The position numbers and the translations under genes were made by a program. From Sthenelais limicola (lineage: Eukaryota; Annelida; Polychaeta; Phyllodocida; Sigalionidae): a DNA stretch of 64,000 nucleotides. Below the pieces are notes generated by a model. That model saw only the letters and a program-made list of their open reading frames with translations. It was not told the DNA's origin and did not search any database. How positions within the stretch are numbered: the stretch's first letter is position 1; each line of letters starts with the position of its first letter. Positions 39,701 through 49,814 of the stretch are shown here, in pieces. The DNA lies in the NCBI GenBank assembly GCA_942159475.1, contig OW804095.1:59176773-59240772 (forward strand), in the 5' to 3' direction.

Positions 39701-42700
39701 TATCCTTATTTTAGTTCGTATCTGGGGTTGACTCTGGTATATTTTGGACGTCAACGTTCTGCTGGGATTTCTGCAACTACATGATTCCCGTGGTCTTACT
39801 CCTCGTCGCCTTCTTTGCATTCAATGTTGCGGCCTACACTGAGGGCGTTCATCTGTTCCACATCCTCCTCCTGTTTATGATGTATGGCTGGGCCTGCCTC
39901 CCTTTCATGTACATCTTGTCTTTCCTGTTTACCATCCCTTCTTCAGGATTTGTTTGGCTAACCATGTTGAATGTGATATCTGGTATGTAATAAATTGATC
40001 CCTTATTTTCTATCACGGTTGTCGGTACAATTCTAATTGCTAGAGGAAAATAGTATTTCATTTATTAATTGTTGTCGACGCTGCTAGAGCTGATGATGTA
40101 CGAATTCTGCTAGATAAGCTTTTATTTAGAATTTGATTCACATCATATTTCTTTGTAATGAAGCATTGTAAATACTTAACCCCTTTTGTGGATTATTATA
40201 ATGCGGTTCACAGTCTTTTGGTCGATACCTACATGTATGTGTTCGCACCGATTGGAAACAAACACCTTGTACTTGAAAATACTTTAATTCCACCATTCCC
40301 TATTTCAGGTGTTGGTACAGTAATTGCTGTGAGGATCTTGCAGCTGCCTCAGTTGAGCACTAAGACGATAGGAGATACATTAAAATGGATTTTTCTAGCC
40401 GTTCTTCCGAACTTCAATCTCGGACAAGGTCTACAGGACTACTACCAGAACCACCAGTATTTAAATATATGTACGTCTGATGCCGTGAAATTTGCCTGCG
40501 ATGTTATTCACATGGAAACGCCATGTTGCAAAGGCAAGTCTTTATTTAAAGAGAAAAAATATATGGGGAAGATTCAGCCTAGATTCAGCCAGGAAACTTT
40601 TTAAAGGGAGTCATTTTCACGAGGAGTTTCAAATCATAATGATTTATAAAAAATAAATAATCCAGGATTTTGAAAATGGAGATCATTTATTGAGATCCAT
40701 ATAAGAAATATAAAGAATACATTTTTTTCTGAGCTTTTGGTATGTGAACCTTGTATAGTGGTTGTATTAATTTTGGTCGAAAAATAAAGGGCATAGGGAG
40801 GGGTAAGCGCGCTACTCTAAACCCGCTACTGACGGCTTGATCATATATTTTTATTCAACATTATTTCTTATGGCAAATGTCGCTCCACTTTCAGGTAACT
40901 GCGGTAATAATTGTTTAGATTACAACTCGAATTACCTCTCATGGGATGATGGAGGTATTGGTCGGATGCTTGTATTCATGGCCCTTCAGGGAATTTTCTA
41001 TTTTTCCCTAATATTCCTAATAGAATCGGGTCTGATAAGAAAGGTAAGAATTAAATATTTCAATTTCATGTGTATAATTTGACTATTCAGACGAAATATG
41101 CCTCTCAGGGAACAGTTTTTACATGATAATTTCTCCCTGATTATCAGAACGCTCTCCCTCTTGTTTGCCATCTTTTAATACCATGTTGAAAGTTCAGAGT
41201 ACAGGCCCCTGCAATTCACTAGAGAATTATACTGTATTGCACAGGGGGAGAAGCTGGGTGTGTCAGGAAACATGAAAAAAAAGAAAAAAAAAGGAAACAT
41301 GACTTACCGATACACCCCTTTCTGTTACAGACCATATATTGGATCAAACTCCATCGGGGGCGTTCTATGAGAAGTCGTAGTAACAGTATCCATTCTCAAG
41401 TCCAGGAGGACGAAGACGTGGTTGCCGAGAGGGAGCGCATCTACCACATGCCGCCAAATGAACTAGTATTTGGACATACACTTGTCCTTTCAGATCTTAC
41501 CAAAAACTACGACGGCCTTTTAGCTGTCGACAGGCTGTCGTTTGGTATTAGAAGAAGTCAGTGTTTTGGCTTGCTTGGAGTGAACGGAGCTGGGAAAACA
41601 AGCACGTTTAAGATGTTGACTGGGGATGTGGCGATGTCAAGTGGTAACGCCTACCTGCAAGGCTATGATATCAGAAACAATATAAAGCAGGTATGTCCTA
41701 CATCTACCAATTATAATTTCAGTCAAGTTCTATTGCAACATTGAGATATCTATATTTAGGTGTTGAATCGTATAGTGATAGTAGCGAAAAACATTATTTT
41801 AGGACACTTAAAAATCATTGCTAACCTTAACAGTTAATTTTTCTTAAGAACTCATATCAAAGACAAAATATATCCATAAAAACCTTTACACTTTTCAAAC
41901 CCGTTAAACTATAAAATAACATAACATTATCATTAAAGTCATTATGATATTCATAATACACGCAAGTGCAATGGTACATGCATTTAATGGAGAATCCCAC
42001 CTAGTTGTACCGGCGAACACTAGTATATAGGGCAATACGTGCCTTCATAATATACGGCATAGCCCACAGCGCCTCCTGTATTATTGTATAATCTCTAGAA
42101 TATCACCGAGGTGCCAACATTCGTATCATACTATCCACGATTTCTTCAAAGCATGATTTTCTCTTCCCAGGTGCAACAACGATTGGGATACTGTCCGCAG
42201 TTTGACGCCCTGATTGACCAGTTGACAGGGCGGGAGACACTAGTGATGTACTGTAGACTGCGCGGTGTACGGAGCAGACAGATCCCTGGCATGGTGGAAC
42301 AGGTCATCCGTACACTCCTACTCAGCGAGCACGCTGATAAACTTGTTAAAGATTACAGGTTGGTAACACAGTCACTTAGATATTCTTATCGCTCTTGAAG
42401 TCTTCTCTGACCATCAGCCTTTTCCAACTTTATTTCACGAGGCTGTGTGTCAAATAACGGTACCCTTTCAAGTCCTAAGAGAAAAATACATTCATAATAC
42501 CTACCTGGAAAAACTCAGAACCAGCTCGTGTTGTGGAACATTTCCATCTTTAACTTCGTTTGAGAATCTCGTTAATCTATGGCAACTCCAAACTATAACT
42601 TCAATTATATGCTTTGATTGTCTAGTGGAGGGAATAAGCGCAAGTTGAGTGCTGCCATAGCCTTGGTAGGAGACCCGCCTGTCATATTCCTAGATGAACC

Positions 42701-44070
42701 AACTACTGGTATGGATCCAGTGGCACGCAGACTACTCTGGGATACCCTCGCACGTATGCGCGATTCTGGGTCCACTTTGGTCCTCACGTCCCATAGGTAA
42801 CTATAAGACACAAACATAATCAGTATATATTGGTCGATACGCGTGTTAGTCATGTAATTTGTAATTATGTTTAGTCAGGGGGCTTCATTGGATTCACAAT
42901 TATAATACAATTATATTAACATTTTGTTGATAAATGATACAAATATTCAATTGTTGGTGTTGGGTACTGCTAACCGTTGGAAAGGGGTGAATTAGTTATC
43001 GGTGAGTGGTTGAAGTAATGACTTAGGTAGAGGAGTAGTGTTGCACTTTTTTTTATTTTTTGGGGACTATACATATGAGCCAACGTTTCAACACTTGCGT
43101 GCCTTCGTCAGGGCTGTAGGTCCAATGAGGGTTCTCTGTTAAGGACAGCCTTATATACTCATGTGTTGCATGATGGGATACATCGAGATAAAGTTAGCAT
43201 TACATTGTCAGCATTGGTTGTAGTATGAAAGCAATATGGCCACAAGTTAAGATATTTAGTTTCACATTCGATTTTTTGCAATAAACATTCAACATTATTC
43301 CCATTTTTTGTTTGTATAATTATTGTTAATGTAATGGTGAATCACATGTTATTTGGTAATCATTCAGGCAGTCAGTCATCAATACTTTTTTTTAAAATAT
43401 TCAATTAATAATACAATTATGTCAATATCTTGTCGATAAACAAGTCTAAGTCTAATAGTAATTTATGTCAATTAATCCTTTTCTATTTCCTCGCAGCATG
43501 GAAGAATGCGAGGCTTTGTGCACGCAAATCGCCATCATGGTCAATGGTCAAATCAAATGTTTCGGCAGCACCCAACACCTGAAAACTAAATTCGGCCAGG
43601 GATACACCCTCCTTGCTAGAATCGGTCTCTCAGGTCTAGCCCTTAGTCCCGACGACAGTATGGACATGCCGGAACCCAATGTCCAGCCTTTCATGGATTT
43701 TATTGAAAGCAACTTCCCGGGAAGTGTCCTCAAAGACATTCACCAAGGGATGGTCCACTATCACATACCAGATACTAAAGTGACATGGTCGAAGCTGTTC
43801 GGTACGATGGAAAAATGCAAGGGACGCTTCAATATAGAGGACTACTCGGTGAGCCAAACCACTTTGGATCAAGTGTTCATTAACTTTGCCCGCTCGCAGG
43901 TGGAGCCACAGGAAGCCAAGGCGAGTGTTTGCCAGCGGTGCCAACAGGCGGTGCGCTGGGGCTGCTGTAGCTGCTGTTGCTGCTGTTATTGCTGCACGTC
44001 TTGCTGCAATAACGACAGTGAGGATGAAGATGAAGACTTGATCAACATTGTGGATCACGAGATAGCGTGA
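30674..44070 (+). CDS. ABCA3: ABCA3-like full ATP-binding cassette transporter (22 coding exons)
   Basis: ABC subfamily A full transporter; family members export or flop phospholipids into lamellar or lysosome-related membranes. Exons: 30674-31019, 31812-32120, 32401-32648, 32954-33191, 33865-34038, 34370-34551, 34956-35096, 35527-35656, 35947-36101, 36273-36428, 36796-37006, 37586-37835, 38128-38207, 38437-38984, 39279-39500, 39715-39982, 40309-40533, 40895-41043, 41331-41690, 42171-42358, 42626-42796, 43497-44070. All phases agree and give 1,774 residues (human ABCA3 about 1,704). Order: first helix ([16 protein letters not shown]), ectodomain, five-helix block, NBD1 (Walker [10 protein letters not shown], signature [10 protein letters not shown], Walker [13 protein letters not shown]), second helix and ectodomain, second helix block, NBD2 ([33 protein letters not shown]), then the conserved GMVHYHIP and [13 protein letters not shown]. 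The start ATG follows directly after a splice acceptor, so the 5' UTR is spliced. The orthology is clear to the ABCA3 group; exact one-to-one status is inferred. Confidence 0.94.
33680..33789 (+). mobile_element. 3' end of a retroposon with A32 tail
   Basis: A run of 32 A (33758-33789) follows AATAAAATCTTT and a hairpin-prone GGCGAAAAACCCCGTTAGGGG. This is the typical 3' end of a reverse-transcribed LINE or SINE inserted in the fourth intron of the ABCA3-like gene. The body upstream was not recognised. Confidence 0.5.
40534..40894 (+). other. GC-AG intron of the ABCA3-like gene
   Basis: The donor reads AAAG|GCAAGT, the exact extended consensus of the minor GC-AG class. The acceptor is CACTTTCAG|GTAAC. 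The only phase-compatible joining uses GC at 40534-40535. The nearby GT at 40538 would put an immediate stop in frame. Confidence 0.8.
43941..44016 (+). other. Poly-cysteine segment of the ABCA3-like C-terminus
   Basis: After the last conserved NBD2 motif the protein adds a cluster of 13 Cys in 26 residues (CQRCQ ... [12 protein letters not shown] ... SCC). It is followed by an acidic end ([18 protein letters not shown]). The coding DNA is a TGC/TGT-rich triplet array. Vertebrate ABCA3 as I recall it ends soon after NBD2 without this segment. Palmitoylation or metal binding is possible but speculative. Confidence 0.8.
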
Positions 44071-47000
44071 TGATGGTGCGGGTAAGCAAGGCTCGTTGTA
44101 ATCCTCTCTCCCAAAGCCCAAGTCAGGGGCCGAGGTAATAATCAATGTGATCCTTCAGTACCAAATTAGGCAAATCGTGGAGAACTGAAAAGGAGGACGA
44201 GTAGAGAGGGCTGTTTATTTTGATGTTCCTCATAGATATTTTCTGCGCACTATGGACAATATTAATTAAGATCATGTAAAACCACAAGTGTATGAAACGG
44301 CTATAACGGCATCGTGTGTCAGTGTTATTCATATATAATCACGTATGATAAAGATTAGGTTTTGAAGGAGAAAATTGGAATTTATATTTCTAAAAGGCGC
44401 GGAATGGTGAAAAAGACACACGGTACATTGTATATACTTACAATGTAAAAGTACGAATCTTTTCAGAACGATTCTTTGTATGCTTCCTATTTGTGATGAT
44501 TCGAACTTGGTTATATTTCTCTCCGTTGCCCTCATAAAATGAGGTCACATTTATCAATGTATGTCGTCCAAAAAGAATATTGAAACTTCCTTATACTCAT
44601 TTCAAGTGTATTTTTAGAAGTTACTTATTTGTTTGGTACTCATTAGATATCATTTTTCAGGCTCACACAATTGTTAATGAGAATCTTTGATTAGTTCGGT
44701 AGTGAGCTGACCCATTATAAAAAATGGGATAACTGAATTACTAATCGACCGTTACCTTTTGTCAATGAGTGCCCGCTCGCCATATCAAATACAATGAGGC
44801 TTTATGTGATACTTAGAGAACAATTTAACAATGTCATATTTATTATACACAGAATTTAAATTCAACTTCGTCCTGAGCATTGCTTTTAGATACAACATTC
44901 CATTTTTTGTAGATACTTGTATCTTTAGATTTTTGCCTCTGTAAATTCATACAGCTAGCCTGTTTGATTTACCTAGTTTGATATGGTTTCTCTTGTTATT
45001 CGAGGAGTGATGCAAATTCTCCAGGCAAATAAATCTTGCCCTAGGTTATTGCTACCTTCTCAAACAGTGCAATAAGGCTCTACAGTTTTTTGATAGTAAC
45101 TCATTCAAGTTACTTTTTGTTAAACCATTATAAAATATTTATCAAAAGATCTGTGAAATGTTTGTATATATATCGGTTTTCTGCGAACGTATATTGCACC
45201 GCACCCACCCTCATTAATCAGAAGTGTATAGTACAGAGGCATTTGCCCCAGCAACTTTTATTTTCGTATGCTGCTAAACATAAAGATTAAATGGCTAGTA
45301 TCTGAATGTGTGTTTAGTGCATAACTAAGGGGCATCGCGAGGATACATTCCTATTCTATTTGTAGAGTTAATGAAACTGATGACCAAGTTAGTGTTATTT
45401 CTTTTTCCGCGTTTAATTTCATGTACGAATTTATATTTTATTGCCATGGTACATAAGTTATCACCTTTGTCTTTTGAGTTGCAGGGATTTTAATGTTTAT
45501 TGATATTTACACATGTGTGACCTTAAGAATGTATTCCCTATAAGCAATTATTAGTAGTTTAGGTGGTAACATGGGCCTTATTTACCATTTCTATAGACGA
45601 CTTTCATTTTAAATGTGCAGGTCATAATTTATCTAAATGTATTTGGGCATTTCTGGTGCTAATACAGTGAGTGGTTCATACTTACCCTTCAGCCCGAAAT
45701 CTTGATGTCAGGGGCATTGCCATTTGCCCTATTCATTATAACAATTCTCATTTCGCCCTCTGATATTCAACCTACATTCAATCATTGTTTCCATCTTCTA
45801 TACAATTCGGATAGTGCTGTGATTTATCACAACATGATTTTACAGGTTAAGAACTGAGCCAGTATATATAGTACTTTATTGTTTATTTGAAACTGTCAGT
45901 ATATATCAACCGGCGGGGCTTTAAGTGACTGAGGGACTGACAAGTTTTGTGTCCTTCAGAAGGCAAGAGTCTGTCTAGAGAATGTTGAATCTAGAATTCA
46001 GAACCAAGTTTATTTTTAGCACGGGTATAGACCACGGATCTAGTCCCATATCTATGTACCTGGTGGGTTTGTGTTCGTAATTAGATGGGCTAGTCAATGA
46101 AGCGATTGCATGGGCGAATTTATTGATGTATTTTGCAATCTGACTGTGTCTATCTCGTAGTGACTTATTAGTTTATATGATTGATATATAAAGTGTACAG
46201 TTTGCATGAAAGAGGAATTCCATTTGTTGCATTTATGTTCGAAATCAACCATAATCAATCTTTATTTTGTTCACAATATTTTTGCAAGAAATATTGCCTT
46301 GTTTTATAAGACTAGTTGATCCATCAGAAATTCTCTAAAACAATGTATTTGGGCGCGAAGAGTAGTACTCGCAATTCGGATCATTTTACTTGGACGAAAA
46401 TTGGTCTTGTCCTTAGTTACCGTATTTCTGAATGAAGAGATCCACCATCTACCCGAACTCCTAAAGTTTGCCTTGAGGAATTTTATCATTATTGTGATAC
46501 GTATTCTAACCAAATTTGCTGAACTATTTTGTGAGTAAAGAACGAAGGCAACCGTTTAAACTTTCCCTGGTATGTACTCACATTCAACCCTTACACTTAC
46601 AACTTTCCTATTACCATGAGGCATTTTATAGTCCTAACCTAATGACTTCCAATTTGAGTAAAGTGGGGTTATGTAAGTGTTAGTCCCAAGCCAAAGGTTC
46701 AATGGTATATGATGAAACATGCTGGTTACTGTGGCCACCCAAATTCCAATATTATTGTTCATGATAATCTTGTGATATATATTTTTACCAGTCTTTAACT
46801 TATTGTTCATTGTGCTGGCAGAATGACCCTTCTATTGAACTGAACTACAAGCGTGTCATACGCAATCATGTCTAGATATTCTCAAGTAATATCTTCAATA
46901 TAATTGTTTGTAGTTTGGTCATAAGCAGCGGAAACCCACTGTATTTTTATTACCTGCTTTTAGGGGATAAGTTAATGTATTACGATATTATAATTCAATG

Positions 47001-48371
47001 GAAATATACGTTTTTATTCCGAGGTTCAGGATGAAGTGCTGAAGTTACAATTATTATTAACGCGTGAACTCATTATGATATTGTATTATCATCTGTATTC
47101 AGTTTTTAATAAAACTACATATAACGTTACGTGTCCAAATATCATTTTGTTTTTGTTTTTGTTTTTATAACTATATTTTATTCAGGAAGTTTAATCAATA
47201 CATACTCACATCAGTTTTTGTTATCGATGCATCTAAAATGATTGTACACAATGTTCAGATTAATGTGCTACAATAAAATAAATATTTTTTAGCCTACTTC
47301 ATATAAATAGTGAGAGCAATGACAGCTCTTTGAAATAGGTACATATCTGGCATTCTGAAGATTTGTGAAACTGGAAACGTCGCAGTATAAATAGTTCTAA
47401 CACCTGACAAAAAATCTATTTTGCGTCTGGCTAAAAAGACCATATTACGTAGTGTTTGAAAATGAGCAAAAAGGAAAGGTAAATAACTGACAACAAGGGC
47501 ATCAAGAAAGAGATAGAACCTCTCACAAAAATTTCTCAATTAAAACTAATACGTTTTTTTTCTATACCCATGGTGTTTTTTCTTATCCCGTAACGTAGTT
47601 ACCTAGTTGTACCATCAGAATTTCGAGTCAAATTTTCATTCTGCTTCTTGAGATGAATTCGGAAGGGAAAACTCCATAGCGTTTGAGTGGCTGTCAGGTC
47701 TTTCACAGCGTTAACTTCGGGCGGTGGTCCAATCCTTGGTTATTTGAGGAGATATTCATTTACGACTGTGTCAAAAAGTCGTGTACTATATATAGCTTTC
47801 GCACAAAGTCACACAGTAATGTGTGGGAATTTAAGCCCATCAGGTTTTAAAGTAAAATTTGCTGAACAGAGCTCAGGTTCCACACAGCCTGAAGAAATAC
47901 ATTTAAACATGTGGACAGGGGTTGGCGTTGCTTGTCCATTTATTCCTGCAAATTGGTGGCGTTTCCCTTCGGGCAACCAACAGAGAAAGTGAATGACACG
48001 ATAGCCAGTGTGTTGATGTCACCATTATGATATAATGTCCAGTTTGATGTTAATTTTGCTTACATGTAGTTATATAAAGGCTATATAGTAAATAGAAAAG
48101 AGGCTATATTGTTATAGAAGAGACTGGATAAATATCTATAATTATAATTGCATTTAAGTAAAGTCAATTTGTAACACAGTGCAAATAAACCTATAATCTG
48201 AAGTAAAACTTCAACGTGTTCTCGATTATCATGCAGATGCGGCCCATGATTAAACGATAAAATATCAAATAACATCGACTCTTTTCTATCAGTCTGATCT
48301 GAGAAAAAAAAGATTTCCGATACTTTCATTATCGAATGTGTTTCCGACAGATTACCGGGCCGGGTAGCATT
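44071..48371. other. ABCA3-like 3' UTR and intergenic DNA
   Basis: AT-rich and without a credible coding exon. Possible poly(A) signals AATAAA on the plus strand lie at 45028-45033, 47108-47113 and about 47273, so the UTR may be 1 to 3 kb long. The boundary between UTR and intergenic DNA cannot be set from sequence alone. Confidence 0.45.
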
Positions 48372-48495
48372 CACTGGCCATTGGTCGAATGGTAGTACAT
48401 TGACCTGACACTGGAGGGGGTCGGCGCTCCTCGTGCTCCCTGGAGCCCAGTCATCGACCTCACTCCACCGCCGACCACCGAGGATATAACATCTG
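48372..48495 (+). repeat. Ngaro split direct repeat A1
   Basis: 124 bp, identical by eye to A2 at 53243-53366. It begins CACTGGCCATTGGTCGAATG and ends GAGGATATAACATCTG. GC-rich and hairpin-prone. Confidence 0.92.
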
Positions 48496-48533
48496 TCCTA
48501 TCATCCCTCCAGGTCTACCTAACACGTGTAGAC

Positions 48534-49754
48534 ATGGCTAACACAAGGAGAAAGAACAAGAACACTAAAGAACCTGAGGCTAACGATCAGGAGGTGATCA
48601 TCCAGGTACCCCCTAACCAAAATCAAGAACAGGAAGAGCCTGAGCAACAACAAAATCAAAATCTCCAACATGACGATACTCAGGAGGAAGGGGAAGCTGT
48701 CCCACCTCCACCTCGCAAAAAGAGCCGGCCCAACACCACGAGGGACGCAGCCATGGCCGGTGAATTGGCTCGCATGGCCGAGAGGACGACCAAACTTGAA
48801 GAAAACATCGACAAAATCCTAGCCCTGGTCGCTAGGAGACAAGAAAAATCCCCTCCTAAGAGGCGATCTAGGTCTGCATCTCCTCCAAGACCCCCCAGGC
48901 TTGAGCCTCTCACACCTAAACCTCCCACGAATGTAGCAAGACCAGACGACCTCGACGCCATTATACCCCGTCGCACGGTGCCTGCCCCGGCAACATTAAT
49001 CTCTGCCCCGGAGGGAAAGGAGGTCTACAATGAGGCCCTTAAGGATATGACATTGAAATTCGCTACAACAGGAGGTAAGGCACTACTATCTGGTTTACTA
49101 GAAAATGAAGGACATGGCAAGTCCCAGAAAGACATTCTCAGGAAATATGTGCCTAGAGCAACACAGCTCAGAGCGAAAAAGAAGCACTACACATACACGT
49201 TCGCGGAGCACATGACTGGCCTCACGGGCTTAGCCCTGGAGTCAGTTGACCAGGAGACTCTCCGCGCAGTCCTCACTCATGCCAACCACGTGGCGGAGGA
49301 CGCTATCGACAACCCTTGGCGCCGCGTCTCAAACTGGTCTGCCACTGTGCTGGAGCAGGTGGCAGAGGAACGCCTAGGTTGGCTGGACATACAACAAATA
49401 CATGATGAGAGAATAAAACTCTCTTGGCGCAACGATGGGATACAACATGATGAGGACTTTTTCCCATGCACTGATTTTAATAGAGATTCGTGCAAAAGTG
49501 CCTCAACACATGTTGTGAATGGTACCACAGTCATTCATGTGTGCTCGATCTGTTTTGTGATTAAATCTCGTCGCCACGATCACACAGCTAAAGAATGTAA
49601 CAGCCTACGTGGAAAGGATAATGGAAATAAGGATAAGAATTCCAATCATAAGGATAAAAAAGGAAAGTCATGGAATAAACAAAAGGGAGATGGAAAGAAA
49701 AATAAGAAGAAGGCATCTGATTCTTCTTCCTCGGATGAGGGTTCAAAAAACTGA
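48534..49754 (+). CDS. Ngaro ORF1, gag-like protein
   Basis: 406 residues; starts at ATG 48534, 38 bases after A1. The N-terminal 60 residues are rich in Glu, Gln and Asn. A basic Arg/Ser/Pro segment (RRSRSASPPRPPR) lies about residues 104-120. A mostly helical core spans about 160-310. Near the end is a Cys/His cluster (CSICFVIKSRRHDHTAKEC) that could be a zinc knuckle, then a long Lys/Asn-rich tail ending SDEGSKN. It would package the element RNA. The last codons TCA AAA AAC run straight into TGA and form a slippery heptamer, so ORF1 is probably also the N-terminus of a gag-pol fusion. Confidence 0.85.
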   Translation: MANTRRKNKNTKEPEANDQEVIIQVPPNQNQEQEEPEQQQNQNLQHDDTQEEGEAVPPPPRKKSRPNTTRDAAMAGELARMAERTTKLEENIDKILALVARRQEKSPPKRRSRSASPPRPPRLEPLTPKPPTNVARPDDLDAIIPRRTVPAPATLISAPEGKEVYNEALKDMTLKFATTGGKALLSGLLENEGHGKSQKDILRKYVPRATQLRAKKKHYTYTFAEHMTGLTGLALESVDQETLRAVLTHANHVAEDAIDNPWRRVSNWSATVLEQVAEERLGWLDIQQIHDERIKLSWRNDGIQHDEDFFPCTDFNRDSCKSASTHVVNGTTVIHVCSICFVIKSRRHDHTAKECNSLRGKDNGNKDKNSNHKDKKGKSWNKQKGDGKKNKKKASDSSSSDEGSKN

Positions 49755-49814
49755 ACCCATCGGCGTGTGGAGCGCCAGCCTGTTGCGGAGAGGGAGCACA
49801 GCTCTCTGCGACAG
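49745..49814 (+). promoter_or_regulatory. Putative -1 ribosomal frameshift signal (A AAA AAC plus hairpins)
   Basis: The heptamer A AAA AAC at 49745-49751 is in the correct register with ORF1 and is followed at once by the ORF1 stop TGA. Slipping back one base enters the ORF2 frame, which is open from CTG 49751 onward. Downstream are a small GGCG/CGCC hairpin (49762-49776) and a long 13-bp hairpin: CTGTTGCGGAGAG (49780-49792) pairs with CTCTCTGCGACAG (49802-49814) around a 9-base loop, with two G-U pairs. The small hairpin starts 10 bases after the heptamer. Confidence 0.75.

Noticed and set aside
43072..43130. Motif AACGTTTCAACACTTGCGTG near CTTCGTCAGGGCT, also CGAAACG phrases at 10072 and 13124
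   Set aside because: Similar words occur at the 3' ends of several retroelements, but there is too little sequence here to name a family.
47687..47992. 101-codon plus-strand frame before the Ngaro element
   Set aside because: Starts only with GTG, has no recognisable domain and no splice context; probably chance.
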